A stretch of DNA of 49,549 nt from a virus. Positions 1 to 7,628 of this stretch are shown here, one piece after another. How positions within the stretch are numbered: position 1 is the first letter of the stretch; each line of letters opens with the position of its first letter. The stretch lies in the IMG/VR virus record IMGVR_UViG_3300046780_001007, positions 1-49,549 of that record. One strand, given 5' to 3'. The notes under the pieces were generated by a model, which was not told the origin of the DNA, did not search any database, and was given only the letters and a program-made list of their open reading frames with translations. Made by a program: the position numbers and the translations under genes.

Positions 1-269
1 GGGGCAGCCGGGCGCAGCGGTCGGAAGAGAAAAGCGCAGCGCTTTTCTCTTCCGACGCTTACGACAACGCGGGCAGCGTACATGACGAGCCGCGGCGTCA
101 CGCATCCGATGCTCAATGGCATGGTGGATGGACCGCTGAACCCGACGTGGCTCGAGTGGTACATGGGCTTTCCGGCCGGGTGGACCGAGAGCGCATGCTC
201 GGGAACAGCGTCGTGCCGGCGCAAGCGGAAGTCATCGGCTACGTAATCCGCGAGCTGTCCCATGGGTGA
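1..269 (+). CDS. C5 cytosine DNA methyltransferase, C-terminal part (continues from the right end of the window)
   Basis: This is the end of the methyltransferase that starts at 49013; the frame is kept when the 14-base end overlap is collapsed. The frame uses codons at 15, 18, 21 and so on, and stops with TGA at 267-269. It contains the motif X signature GNSVVP just after RVDRERML, as in the C-termini of phage Dcm-type enzymes. The stop overlaps the next gene's ATG (262) by 8 bases, which supports this frame as the translated one. A second frame over the same bases (stop 244-246) also carries typical methyltransferase words such as LNPTWLEWYMGFP; see findings. A 37-bp palindrome lies inside the gene at 20-56. 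The joined protein would be about 263 residues. Confidence 0.8.
   Translation, partial: GSRAQRSEEKSAALFSSDAYDNAGSVHDEPRRHASDAQWHGGWTAEPDVARVVHGLSGRVDRERMLGNSVVPAQAEVIGYVIRELSHG
20..56. repeat. 37-bp perfect palindrome
   Basis: Two 18-base arms (20-37 and 39-56, GTCGGAAGAGAAAAGCGC and its exact complement) flank a single A at 38. It sits inside the methyltransferase coding region, about 20 bases from the contig junction and next to an 11-G run. There is no following T-run, so a terminator is unlikely. It could be a genuine cruciform or an assembly or amplification artefact. Confidence 0.8.
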
Positions 270-804
270 GCCCGCGAAGCTCGCGCCGCCCATCTCGTAT
301 CCCCCCGGCGCGTGGCTCACGGTCGACGAGGCCGCTGCCTACTGCCGCACCACCACGGCAGCGATGCACCAGCGCGTGCGCGCGAAGACGCTGCGCCCCG
401 ATGGCCGGGGGCACAAGAACGCTCTGCTGTTCAAGCAAGCCACGCTCGACGCGCACATGGCCGCGCTCTATACCGGCGCCTGCAAGCATGATGGCGCCGG
501 GGAAAGTGACCGAGATGCGCAAGAGCGCAAAACCGACGCGTTACCGCGGAGTGCACAACCAAGGCGACGGGACCTATCGCGTGCGGGGCAGGACCCGGCA
601 CACGAAGACGGGCGAGGAAATGAACCTCGACCGGATCGTCGTCGCGCCAAACACCTTAGAGGCCAGCCAGCTTCGAGCGAAGCTGCTGACCGAACTCGCC
701 AGCCAGAGCACGCCGACACAGGCGCTCGGCCGGCCGAGACTCGTCGAATACGCGGAGTCCTGGATCGCTTCAAAGCTACCAGGCCTGAAGCCGAGCACGG
801 CTGA
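262..804 (+). CDS. Excisionase-like helix-turn-helix protein (C-terminal extent doubtful)
   Basis: Residues about 15-70 (PGAWLTVDEAAAYCR... then LFKQATLDAHMA) form a MerR/excisionase-type winged HTH as found in HTH_17 DNA-binding proteins. Such proteins act as recombination directionality factors or regulators beside tyrosine integrases. The ATG at 262 overlaps the methyltransferase stop. After about residue 75 the frame has low-complexity Arg/Asp/Pro-rich content and runs for over 300 bases inside the integrase gene. That part may therefore be untranslated in practice, the product of a lost stop, or joined to the integrase by frameshifting. The role as Xis is inferred from the fold and from the neighbouring integrase and attP. 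Confidence 0.6.
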   Translation: MGEPAKLAPPISYPPGAWLTVDEAAAYCRTTTAAMHQRVRAKTLRPDGRGHKNALLFKQATLDAHMAALYTGACKHDGAGESDRDAQERKTDALPRSAQPRRRDLSRAGQDPAHEDGRGNEPRPDRRRAKHLRGQPASSEAADRTRQPEHADTGARPAETRRIRGVLDRFKATRPEAEHG

Positions 805-1738
805 GCTCTACGCGACGCTGCTCGACCGCTACATCCTGCCCGGCGTGACCACGCCTGGCGGCACCGTGCGGCTCGGCGACTTCTACGTCGACGCCATCAC
901 GATCGATGACCTGGTCGGCTGGCGCGACGTGCAAGCGTCGACGCCTACCAAGTATAAGCGGTTGCCCTCGCCGGCATCGGTGAACGGGCGCATCCGGCTG
1001 CTCAAGGAAATTTTGGGCGCCGCCGTCGAAGAGCTGAAGCTCGAGCGAGACCCGACGTTGCGGCTCGAGATGCTGCGCGAGGGCAAGAAACGCCGCAACA
1101 GCCTGGCCGCTGAAGAGCTGCGTCGGTTCCTGGCCGCCGCGCTGCAGCACACGCCCGACTGGTACGGCTTCTTCTACGCGCTCGCCTTCACGGGGCTCCG
1201 CTTCGGCGAGCTCACCGGCCTGCGCTGGCGCGACGTCGACGAAGTGGCGATGGCCATCCGCGTCGACGGTGGCCAGTGGAAGGGACACGAAGACACCACC
1301 AAGACCGACGACGTGCGCACCGTGCCGCTCTTCGCCGAGTTCCTGGCCGTGCTCAAGGCGCACCGCGAGAGGCAGCTTGCAGCGCTCCTGAAGCGCGCCA
1401 AACGCCAGCGCGTGCCCAACATCGACGCTTGCCTCATCGGACCCGATGACCTCGTCTTCCGGGCGCCCAGGAGCCGCAAGCACATGCACAACACGGCGCC
1501 CCGGCGGGCGCTACTCAAGTGCCTGGAGAAAGCGGGCATCGAGCGGCGCTTCACGGTGCACGGCTCGCGGCACACGTTCAATAACCTGCTTCGGCAGTCG
1601 ACCAAGGATGGGACGCTGGTGCGCTCCATGACCGGGCACGCGACCGAAGAAATGACCGAGCACTACAGCGATGTGCAGCTCGACGAGAAGCGTCAGGCCG
1701 TGGTGGGCTTGACGCTCATCGTCGGGGGCAAATCGTAG
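488..1738 (+). CDS. int: Tyrosine-family site-specific integrase
   Basis: Catalyses integration and excision between attP and a host tRNA gene. From the ATG at 488 (others at 491 and 515) the protein is about 416 residues. An N-terminal arm-binding-type domain (RYRGVHNQGDGTYRVR) comes first, then a SAM-like core-binding domain (about 85-190). The catalytic domain has Arg238 (FTGLRFGELTGLRW), Lys272, His358 and Arg361 (HGSRHTF), His384 (MTGHATEEM) and nucleophile Tyr393 (EHYSDV). All conserved catalytic positions are present, so it should be active. The gene ends 82 bases before a tRNA-like attP core flanked by repeated arm sites. An open frame upstream of 488 in the same phase has no sensible protein content, so I start at the first Met after it. 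Confidence 0.93.
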   Translation: MMAPGKVTEMRKSAKPTRYRGVHNQGDGTYRVRGRTRHTKTGEEMNLDRIVVAPNTLEASQLRAKLLTELASQSTPTQALGRPRLVEYAESWIASKLPGLKPSTAELYATLLDRYILPGVTTPGGTVRLGDFYVDAITIDDLVGWRDVQASTPTKYKRLPSPASVNGRIRLLKEILGAAVEELKLERDPTLRLEMLREGKKRRNSLAAEELRRFLAAALQHTPDWYGFFYALAFTGLRFGELTGLRWRDVDEVAMAIRVDGGQWKGHEDTTKTDDVRTVPLFAEFLAVLKAHRERQLAALLKRAKRQRVPNIDACLIGPDDLVFRAPRSRKHMHNTAPRRALLKCLEKAGIERRFTVHGSRHTFNNLLRQSTKDGTLVRSMTGHATEEMTEHYSDVQLDEKRQAVVGLTLIVGGKS

Positions 1739-1748
1739 CCCCTATTTC

Positions 1749-1769
1749 GTTGGGAACCGCGTTGGGAAC
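1749..1769 (+). repeat. attP left-arm direct repeats (GTTGGGAAC x2)
   Basis: GTTGGGAAC occurs at 1749-1757 and 1761-1769, 12 bases apart and in the same orientation, directly after the integrase stop. A matching pair lies on the other side of the tRNA-like core. This is the arrangement expected of integrase arm-type sites. Confidence 0.7.
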
Positions 1770-1819
1770 TTGGCAAGGAACACAGCGCGCGGTACCGAGA
1801 AAAACCGAATGATATCTAG

Positions 1820-1861
1820 TCGGGGTGGACGGATTCGAACCGCCGACATCTAGCTCCCAAA
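1820..1861 (-). other. attP: attP core: 3' half of tRNA-Pro(UGG)
   Basis: On the minus strand this stretch reads as the 3' half of a tRNA. It has anticodon loop TTTGGGA (1861-1855, anticodon UGG), the anticodon stem 3' strand, a variable loop, T stem-loop GGCGG-TTCGAAT-CCGTC, acceptor strand CACCCCG and discriminator A at 1820. The acceptor sequence and anticodon fit bacterial tRNA-Pro. Bases beyond 1862 do not form a 5' half, so this is not a tRNA gene. It is the identity segment by which an integrating phage would restore the host tRNA. Integration into tRNA-Pro is inferred. Confidence 0.8.
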
Positions 1862-1969
1862 CGTCCAGCACACAACCGAAATCGCTTCGTAAGCCACCGC
1901 CATCGCACGGCTATTTCTATTCTGGCCCTATCGTGCTTGCATCGTGGATGGTGGTGGCTGAAGGGTTTG

Positions 1970-1989
1970 GTTGGGAACGAGTTGGGAAC
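1970..1989 (+). repeat. attP right-arm direct repeats (GTTGGGAAC x2)
   Basis: GTTGGGAAC occurs at 1970-1978 and 1981-1989, 11 bases apart and in the same orientation as the left-arm pair. The whole attP, from 1749 to 1989, is about 240 bp, similar in size to the lambda attP. Confidence 0.7.
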
Positions 1990-2006
1990 GTGCCAGGCTC
2001 CACGCC

Positions 2007-2162
2007 GTGAGGCGGAAGCGAGCCGACCCAGAAGCGATCGAGCGGGCCAAGCGTCACGCCGAGCAAGCTCGCGTCGACGCCGGGCTGCCGGCGGTCGACC
2101 CTGAAGACGAAGCGGCCGAAGCGCGGCGCCAGGCGCCTAAGGTGAAGCTGCCCAAGCGCTAA
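2007..2162 (+). CDS. Small charged hypothetical protein
   Basis: A GTG at 2007 opens a 51-residue frame rich in Arg, Lys, Ala and Glu (RKRADPEAIERAKRHAEQARVDAG), probably helical. The same frame is open back to a TTG at 1971, but that would overlap the attP arm repeats. Its TAA overlaps the stop of the convergent endolysin gene. I do not recognise a family. It may be a small post-integrase gene or a chance open frame. Confidence 0.35.
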   Translation: MRRKRADPEAIERAKRHAEQARVDAGLPAVDPEDEAAEARRQAPKVKLPKR

Positions 2163-2629
2163 GCCGCCGGCCGGCGGACAGCCACCACGCGCGCGCGCGC
2201 GAACGGCTTGACCTTCACCCGGTTGTCCTGGTTCCCGCCGATGCAGTCGAGCTCGCTCTTGGCGTCGTCGGTCCATTTCTCGAAGATGGCCACGTGCCCC
2301 GATAGGCCCGCGTCGGCCACGGCCGGGCTGAAGACGACGATGTCGCCCGCCTGGATGTGCTCCAGGTCGACGGCGCGCCCGAAGTTCTTGAAGTCGGCGG
2401 CTCGCGCGGTGCGGGGCGAGCGGATGCCGGCACGCTCAAGGCAGGCGCACACGAAGGCGGCGCACCAGGCCGTGGTGATAGTGATCAGGGTGGCGGGGTA
2501 TTTCGTGAACTTGAAGTACGCGCGCACTTTCGGATTGAGCTCTCCGCCAGTGCCGTCGGGCTTGGCGTTGACGCGCTCTTTGATGCCGAGGTCTAGTCGC
2601 GCCTCGACGAGATGCTTGGGAACGGTCAT
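2159..2629 (-). CDS. Endolysin, CHAP/NlpC-P60-like peptidase (TIGR02594 type)
   Basis: A 156-residue cysteine peptidase predicted to cut cell-wall peptides during lysis. The catalytic Cys56 lies in WCAAFVCACLERAGI and His112 in LSGHVAIF. A GGNQDN motif (131-136) and a C-terminal ARVVAVRRP strand match the single-domain TIGR02594 family. The order Cys, GDIVVF, GHV, GGNQ is that of the family. There is no signal peptide, so release to the periplasm would depend on a holin. It is the last gene of the late operon and directly follows small membrane proteins that fit holin or spanin roles. It is convergent with the integrase side. Confidence 0.8.
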   Translation of the reverse strand: MTVPKHLVEARLDLGIKERVNAKPDGTGGELNPKVRAYFKFTKYPATLITITTAWCAAFVCACLERAGIRSPRTARAADFKNFGRAVDLEHIQAGDIVVFSPAVADAGLSGHVAIFEKWTDDAKSELDCIGGNQDNRVKVKPFARARVVAVRRPAA

Positions 2630-2632
2630 CGC

Positions 2633-3022
2633 CTAGCCTTTCGAATTCGCCGCAGCCGGCGAGCCATGCTCGGTCGCATCACCCGTCACCGCTTTCTTGA
2701 TGGTGTCGCCGTAGACGGCCCACACAGCCCCGAGCGCCAGCAGCGCCGCGGCGTAGGCCGTGTTGATGACCACGAGCTTTCGTTCGAGCGTGGCGAGTCG
2801 ATGGCTGGCCGCTTTGACCTCGCCATCGAGCGCATCAGTCTTCTCGTCGCGGTAGTCGCAGCTCTGCTTCGTGAGCGCGTTCGCCTTCATCGCCTCGCCG
2901 TGGTACTGGGCCACGATCAAGTGCAACTCGGATACGCTGACGGCTAGCGCCTGCTGTCCTTCGAGCACGTGCTCGATCAGCCGGCGGTCGCTCGGCGTGG
3001 CTTTCCCGCTGTCGCCGCTCAT
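2633..3022 (-). CDS. Lysis-cassette membrane protein, XhlA/holin-accessory-like
   Basis: A 129-residue protein with an N-terminal helical, probably coiled-coil region (RRLIEHVLEGQQALAVSVSE to about residue 85). One hydrophobic segment follows near the C-terminus (VINTAYAAALLALGAVWAVYG, about 85-105), then a short hydrophilic tail. The architecture of soluble helices followed by one C-terminal membrane span is that of haemolysin XhlA-type lysis proteins. It overlaps the preceding gene by 4 bases (ATGA) and lies just before the endolysin. A role as holin or holin accessory is inferred from context; a spanin subunit is the alternative. Confidence 0.5.
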   Translation of the reverse strand: MSGDSGKATPSDRRLIEHVLEGQQALAVSVSELHLIVAQYHGEAMKANALTKQSCDYRDEKTDALDGEVKAASHRLATLERKLVVINTAYAAALLALGAVWAVYGDTIKKAVTGDATEHGSPAAANSKG

Positions 3023-3783
3023 CGCGCCACCACCAACGGGACAATGACGGCGGCGGCCCCTATCACGAGGCCAAGCGGGACAAGGAACTTCGGCGAACGA
3101 TACCAGCGCGCAGCGCGCTCGAGCTTCAGGTCGGCTGCGTCGAGCTTCACTTGCGTGAGGTTCGCTAGCGCCTGCTCCATCTCGACTTGCTGACGTAGCG
3201 CTGAGACCTCGCGCTCACGCGCGGCGATGGTGGCTTGGTAGCCGACTAGAGCTTTCTGCAGCAGCTCGAGTTCGGCGGCGTCTGCGAGAGCGGCGCGCCA
3301 CACATCGTCTGGAATCCACCAGCCCGCGAGGCCTTCGTACTCTGCCTCGATCGGCTTGCCCTGCGCGGATGCGTTCAGCGGGAAGCTCAGCGCGCACAGA
3401 AACGCGAGCAGTACGCTGCCTCCGTTACGCGCGCGCACCTTGCGCACGTACTCTTCCGACTCCCGCAGCACTTCGCTCGGTGACATCTTCTTGATCAGCT
3501 CGCTCTTTGCCTTGGCTTCCTGAATGCGCTGCTCGGCAAAGGCCTTATGCTCTTCGGCTTCCTTGCGCGCTGCTGCCGCCCGCTTCTCGAGGCCAGGTCT
3601 CAGCGCATCGGCCAAATGCTCATCGTCGCGCGTAGGCGCCTTCGACGGTCGAGCACGACGCCGCAGCAGGCCGGCAGTCACCAGCGCGAGCAGCACGGGT
3701 CCTGCCCACATCAGCCATGGTCGAACGCGCAGCCATAGGCGCAAGGCCTTGATTCGAAGGGCATTGAACACAAGCCACCTCAT
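3019..3783 (-). CDS. Membrane protein with coiled coil, spanin-like, possibly two fused or nested genes
   Basis: 254 residues with three hydrophobic stretches: about 23-40 (WLMWAGPVLLALVTAGLL), about 122-140 (a signal-peptide-like VLLAFLCALSFPLNASA) and about 233-252 at the C-terminus. Long Glu/Lys/Ala-rich coiled coils lie at about 55-115 and 165-225. The second hydrophobic stretch followed by QGKPIEAEYEGLAGWWIPDDVW resembles an exported protein's start. GTG codons near 3447 with a purine-rich upstream stretch could start a second, nested protein. The position between a holin-like gene and the endolysin suggests an outer-membrane disruption (spanin) role. Confidence 0.45.
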   Translation of the reverse strand: MRWLVFNALRIKALRLWLRVRPWLMWAGPVLLALVTAGLLRRRARPSKAPTRDDEHLADALRPGLEKRAAAARKEAEEHKAFAEQRIQEAKAKSELIKKMSPSEVLRESEEYVRKVRARNGGSVLLAFLCALSFPLNASAQGKPIEAEYEGLAGWWIPDDVWRAALADAAELELLQKALVGYQATIAAREREVSALRQQVEMEQALANLTQVKLDAADLKLERAARWYRSPKFLVPLGLVIGAAAVIVPLVVAR

Positions 3784-4157
3784 TGCTGTTTAGGACGGTG
3801 CTTCAGCCAGGTCCTGAAGAGATCGTGCGCATAGGCCGCGAGCACGCCGCTCGCGCCGAAGTAGATCGCCGCTGCGATGCGGCCATGGCCCGCCGATTCC
3901 GGCAGCATGTGCGACCACGTGAAGCCGATGAATGCGCCCGCTGCAACGGGGTGCCATGGCAGCGTGCGTCGGAACAGCTTCCACAGCGGCGTGGTCGGTG
4001 CGGGCGCGAGCGAAGTCACAGCCCTGCCGATTCCCCATAAGACGGCGGCATTCGTGAAGAATAGGAGATTAGAGCCCAGCAGAGCGAGCAGGTCAGTCGA
4101 CTCGACCATGCATCCGCCGATGAGCGCCAGCGCAAGAACCGCCACGAGCTTTGGCAT
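3780..4157 (-). CDS. Small multi-span membrane protein, holin candidate
   Basis: 125 residues with about four hydrophobic segments (3-16, 25-48, 70-82, 92-108) and a basic C-terminus (RTWLKHRPKQQ), the usual look of a holin. The N-terminus MPKLVAVLALALIGGC also resembles a lipoprotein signal (C16), so a lipoprotein is possible. It is the first gene of the lysis cluster and has its own promoter-like element with a near-leaderless start. The next gene overlaps it by 4 bases. Function is inferred from position and hydrophobicity only. Confidence 0.5.
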   Translation of the reverse strand: MPKLVAVLALALIGGCMVESTDLLALLGSNLLFFTNAAVLWGIGRAVTSLAPAPTTPLWKLFRRTLPWHPVAAGAFIGFTWSHMLPESAGHGRIAAAIYFGASGVLAAYAHDLFRTWLKHRPKQQ

Positions 4158-4165
4158 CGGATTCG

Positions 4166-4194
4166 CGTCTAAACGAATGCGAAAGCGGTTGCAA
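4166..4194 (-). promoter_or_regulatory. Promoter-like element upstream of the lysis cluster
   Basis: On the minus strand, TTGCAA (4194-4189), a 17-bp spacer, TAGACG (4171-4166), then 8 bases to the ATG at 4157. The element matches four others in the late region exactly in its two hexamers and spacing. It would start mRNA within about two bases of the start codon. Confidence 0.65.
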
Positions 4195-4221
4195 AAACCC
4201 GACTACAGTCTGGCCGGAGGG

Positions 4222-5328
4222 CTAGCGCGTGAGGAACTGAGAGAACGAGAGGTCGCACGCCTCGATCGAGGTGATCGAGGAATCCGCGCCATTGTTGACC
4301 GTCCAGCCAGCCACGTTGCATGAGGTGGTGGTAGGGACGCGCGTGGTGAACGTTCCGCTCAACTCAAGTCCCGTGGTCGCATTGCGTACGTTGTATGCCC
4401 ACAGCGCGGCGGTGAACATGGCGATGTCGAACTCATACAACGTGTCGACGGTATTCGAACTCATCCCAGTAAGCGTCGTGCTCACAGCGCCTGCTGTGCT
4501 GTCGTTACGGAAAAGACAAAGGTCTCCAGCAACGGAGCGCCCTATAAAGAAGCACTGCAGAGCCGCGGCCGGGTCGGTGTTAGCCCCAAAGTCGGTGTTG
4601 TTGCCGACGCCCATCGCCCATCGGAAGTTGGTGGAGACTGCAGAGATCGCGCCTCGAATCTTGAGGCGGTATGGCGCAATGAATAGCCCCACACTTGTCC
4701 GCAGTCCTGCCGCAGCGCCTAGGCTTGCTGCTGTCGCTATGCCGCTGCGGTACGTCTCCGACGCGAGCGTGCCAAGCGCAGCCGTTCGCCCTGTTTGTGT
4801 TCCGGCAGAAGTCAGCGCTAAGCCGAACGCGCCGTTGCTTGAGCCAAGCGCTACCGCGCCGATCGGCGAATTGGCAAAATGGGCAGGTGCGCATAGCGGG
4901 TCTGGCAGCTGCGCCAATACGAGAGAACCGGTTAGCCCGACGACTACCTCATAACGCAAGCGGATGTCTGTCTGATACCCGCGCTGTCCGAAGTCGGCTG
5001 CGGTCAGCGTCGCTGCTGTTGCAAGCCGCGCCGTTGCGTTCGCCCACACCCACTTATACGGGATGGAAGAAACAAGAGCGTCGAGCGCAGCGCCGTCTAC
5101 AGACACGTCTCGACCGTCCAAGGTGGCCAACGCAGGAAGCGACACGTTGCCGGTGTCACCGATAGTCACCAGCGAGTTCTGCACGAGTTTGCCCGTGGCC
5201 AGGTCGAAGCGCGCGACGGCGTTGTCGGTTGCCGATGCGGGACCAGTCACCTTCGCGGCGAGCGAAGCGGCGTCGCCGGCCGAGTAGTCGACGTTGTCTT
5301 CGCCAAGCTTCACGCTTTTGAAAGACAT
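4222..5328 (-). CDS. Tail fibre / receptor-binding-type protein
   Basis: 368 residues from the ATG at 5328, chosen because GGGGAG lies 8 bases upstream and the earlier open frame is arginine-rich shadow sequence. An N-terminal helper segment (VTGPASATDNAVARFD, then GKLVQNSLVTIGDTGNVS) is a motif I know from many phage and prophage tail fibres. The rest is Thr/Ser/Ala/Gly-rich and predicted to be beta-structured. It follows a small tail protein and lies just before the lysis genes, the usual place for fibres. The receptor is unknown. Confidence 0.6.
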   Translation of the reverse strand: MSFKSVKLGEDNVDYSAGDAASLAAKVTGPASATDNAVARFDLATGKLVQNSLVTIGDTGNVSLPALATLDGRDVSVDGAALDALVSSIPYKWVWANATARLATAATLTAADFGQRGYQTDIRLRYEVVVGLTGSLVLAQLPDPLCAPAHFANSPIGAVALGSSNGAFGLALTSAGTQTGRTAALGTLASETYRSGIATAASLGAAAGLRTSVGLFIAPYRLKIRGAISAVSTNFRWAMGVGNNTDFGANTDPAAALQCFFIGRSVAGDLCLFRNDSTAGAVSTTLTGMSSNTVDTLYEFDIAMFTAALWAYNVRNATTGLELSGTFTTRVPTTTSCNVAGWTVNNGADSSITSIEACDLSFSQFLTR

Positions 5329-5330
5329 GG

Positions 5331-5666
5331 TCAGCTCCCCTTCTTCCCGATGACCACCGCCTTGAGCTTGCCCGTGCCGCTCGCGTGCACGTAGCAAACG
5401 CGGTAGTAGCGCGAGCGCGCATTCGACACCTCGATCACCTGCTTGCCCGCACCTGCAAGCGCGTCGAATGAAATCTCGCTGACGGTCTCGGGCGCCATGT
5501 CGACGTCGTCCACGTCGTTAGTGACCTCGACGTGAAGCACGCCCGTGATCGCGCCGTAAGCGGCGTGAACGGAAAACGAGTCCATGTCGAGCATGTCGAG
5601 CCAGTCGCTGTTGACCGTGGCCGCGACGCTCTGATTGATGACCTTGCCGAAGTCTTTGCCGCTCAT
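5331..5666 (-). CDS. Small tail-associated protein
   Basis: 111 residues, acidic in the middle (NDVDDVDMAPETVSEISFDALAG), with a beta-rich C-terminus. GGCGAGGG precedes the ATG. It sits between the tail spike and the fibre gene with only 2 bases to the latter, so it is probably co-translated and a tail or fibre accessory. I do not recognise a family. Confidence 0.5.
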   Translation of the reverse strand: MSGKDFGKVINQSVAATVNSDWLDMLDMDSFSVHAAYGAITGVLHVEVTNDVDDVDMAPETVSEISFDALAGAGKQVIEVSNARSRYYRVCYVHASGTGKLKAVVIGKKGS

Positions 5667-5679
5667 CTTGCCCTCGCCT

Positions 5680-7620
5680 TCACGTGGTCATCCAACCTGT
5701 CCAACGAGACACGTGCCAGTTACTTCCAACGTTGTGGATCTCGAGTTCCGCCCGCGCGCCGTTGGCGGCTCCAGTGTTGTCCAGAGCCCCAGCGCCAAGC
5801 GCGGTCCTGATCGTTCCTGAAGTTTCGATCGTGAACGTGCCGGTGTTTCGAAACGAGTACCTGACGCGATCTCCGACCTTGGTATTGGAAGGAACCTGGA
5901 CGGTCACGTTACCGGTCACCGCATAGTCCGCCTCGTCGCCGTCGTTTCCACAATCGTGCGCGAGGCTTCCCGTCGCGTTGGCGCCGGACCCGTATGAGTT
6001 GGATGGCCTGGCTAGACGGGATACCGTGTTCTGCGTAATCGCAGTGAACCCGCCTTTGTGGTCGCCGCCGATTAGCGCGACACTTGCGTTTGCTCCCAAC
6101 GACAGCGCTCCACCCGTGACGCATGAGTCGAACTGCACGACAGCAGCGCCGGGAACAGATATCTGCCGGGCAGTGCCGCCGCCGATGCCCGTCAGCGTCA
6201 TCTGCCTGAAGTACAAGTTTGTGATGTTCGCGCCTGGCGCTGTCGCGGCGTACATCGTGATGTGCTTGCCCGACACGTAGTAAGCGTTGTCGGTGCCATT
6301 TTGCTCGCCGTATGGATTGTCGAACGTACACGTCGACACGCGGTGCGTTCCGCCAGACTCGCCGATGATGATGCCGTCCTGGTTGGCTTGGCAGTTCAGA
6401 CCAGCAAACGTCACGGACTTCGCATTGAGCAGCGTCAGGCCGCGTTCGTTGAACAGCACTTGTAGACCTGACACCTCGGCTTCAACGCATTCGGCCGTTC
6501 CTCCCGCCATGCCAACGATGCAGCCATCGGCGTTGCCGTAGCACTTCACGCGCTCGATAGCGTGTATTTGCACCGAGCCGCGCAGGTGGAGCCCCGTGGC
6601 GAAGCCGACGCATTGCACGTCCTTCACCGCGCAGTGCTCAGAGAAGTACCAAGTGTCTAGACCGATGCCTGTGGTCAGGTGCGATCCAGGCCCGAGAAAG
6701 CCAATCCTCTCGACGTCGACGAACGGATACGTCGCCACGTCTGGGTAGCGGGATAGGCCATCGACATCGATGTCGCAGACGAAGACAGGGCCCGCGCGAT
6801 CAGTCGTCGACGTCGCTGTGCCGAAGCCGACCGAGTTGATGCGCGCCGGAGACTCGCCTCGAATTTTCGAGAAGATTTGATCGGGCGGCTCGACACGCGT
6901 GGAAAGCTTGTAACCATAGGGGGACACGCGCAGGATCTTCGCGCCTGGGCTTGACGTCGCGTTCGCGCTCATGGTGACGGTCGAGCCAACGATGTTTGTG
7001 ATTCTCGTGTTCGCGGGTATACCGACGCCGCATATGCGGGCGCCGATCCATAGCCCCGAAGTCGGGGATACGCCTGTGACCGTTGGCGAGCCATTCGTGG
7101 TGTTGCCCCGGTGCCGGCTGAATTGGATATCCGGGACGAAGAGCGTGACGCTTGAAGCGATCCCGTGGTCTGCCTTCCACTGCGTCAAAAACGCGTTGAT
7201 CAGCACTCCGCAGTCAACGGTTCCGTTCCACTTGCAACCGAACCAACAGATATTGACGGCGTTGCCGTCCGCGGCTTGGCGCCTCCATACACCGCCCGTC
7301 GCAGCAACGACTCCCCACCCGTTATCTTCATAGAGCAGGTTGCCATCTTCTACCCAGTAGAAGGGCCCGCCGCCGCCATCGTCGGGCTTGTCGCGTCCGA
7401 TGCAGTTGCGAACTTCGCCATCTTCGTTGCCCGGCGTGGTCGCCAAATCGGAGACGAGCAGCCCGATGGTGCTGATGGCCGTGATCGTTAGCCGCGTCTT
7501 CTTCGTAACCGGATCGTCCGAGACGTTCACACCGACCATCTCGATGTCGTCCCGAGCCGGCTGGGCCGCGCCGATGGCGTTCAAAAAGCGTGCGCGCCTG
7601 ATGCTGAAGGAACCCGGCAT
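5680..7620 (-). CDS. Tail spike, pectate-lyase-like beta-helix
   Basis: 646 residues. After a short head-binding-type segment comes a region rich in Asn, Gly, Val and Thr with the regular short-strand pattern of a right-handed beta-helix (about 90-560; for example VTFAGLNCQANQDGIIIGESGG). Near 165-215 is the repeat-like motif GSPTVTGVSPTSGLWIG that I know from many phage spikes. A C-terminal beta domain (about 565-646) follows. Such spikes bind or cut surface polysaccharide. Base composition is less GC-rich than in the virion genes, which suggests exchange. The gene has its own promoter-like element and no evident ribosome-binding site. Confidence 0.7.
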   Translation of the reverse strand: MPGSFSIRRARFLNAIGAAQPARDDIEMVGVNVSDDPVTKKTRLTITAISTIGLLVSDLATTPGNEDGEVRNCIGRDKPDDGGGGPFYWVEDGNLLYEDNGWGVVAATGGVWRRQAADGNAVNICWFGCKWNGTVDCGVLINAFLTQWKADHGIASSVTLFVPDIQFSRHRGNTTNGSPTVTGVSPTSGLWIGARICGVGIPANTRITNIVGSTVTMSANATSSPGAKILRVSPYGYKLSTRVEPPDQIFSKIRGESPARINSVGFGTATSTTDRAGPVFVCDIDVDGLSRYPDVATYPFVDVERIGFLGPGSHLTTGIGLDTWYFSEHCAVKDVQCVGFATGLHLRGSVQIHAIERVKCYGNADGCIVGMAGGTAECVEAEVSGLQVLFNERGLTLLNAKSVTFAGLNCQANQDGIIIGESGGTHRVSTCTFDNPYGEQNGTDNAYYVSGKHITMYAATAPGANITNLYFRQMTLTGIGGGTARQISVPGAAVVQFDSCVTGGALSLGANASVALIGGDHKGGFTAITQNTVSRLARPSNSYGSGANATGSLAHDCGNDGDEADYAVTGNVTVQVPSNTKVGDRVRYSFRNTGTFTIETSGTIRTALGAGALDNTGAANGARAELEIHNVGSNWHVSRWTGWMTT

Positions 7621-7628
7621 AGCCGCGG

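Noticed and set aside
776-1489. Long minus-strand open frame in the integrase
   Set aside because: It is an antisense shadow typical of high-GC coding DNA, with no family-like motif and no start context.
1820-1861. tRNA gene on the minus strand
   Set aside because: Only the 3' half from the anticodon loop onward is present. The flanking bases do not supply a 5' half, so it is an attP identity segment.
2185-2200. Alternating CG run as regulatory Z-DNA or terminator
   Set aside because: It lies in the endolysin coding end, has no hairpin plus T-run, and such runs are common at this GC level.
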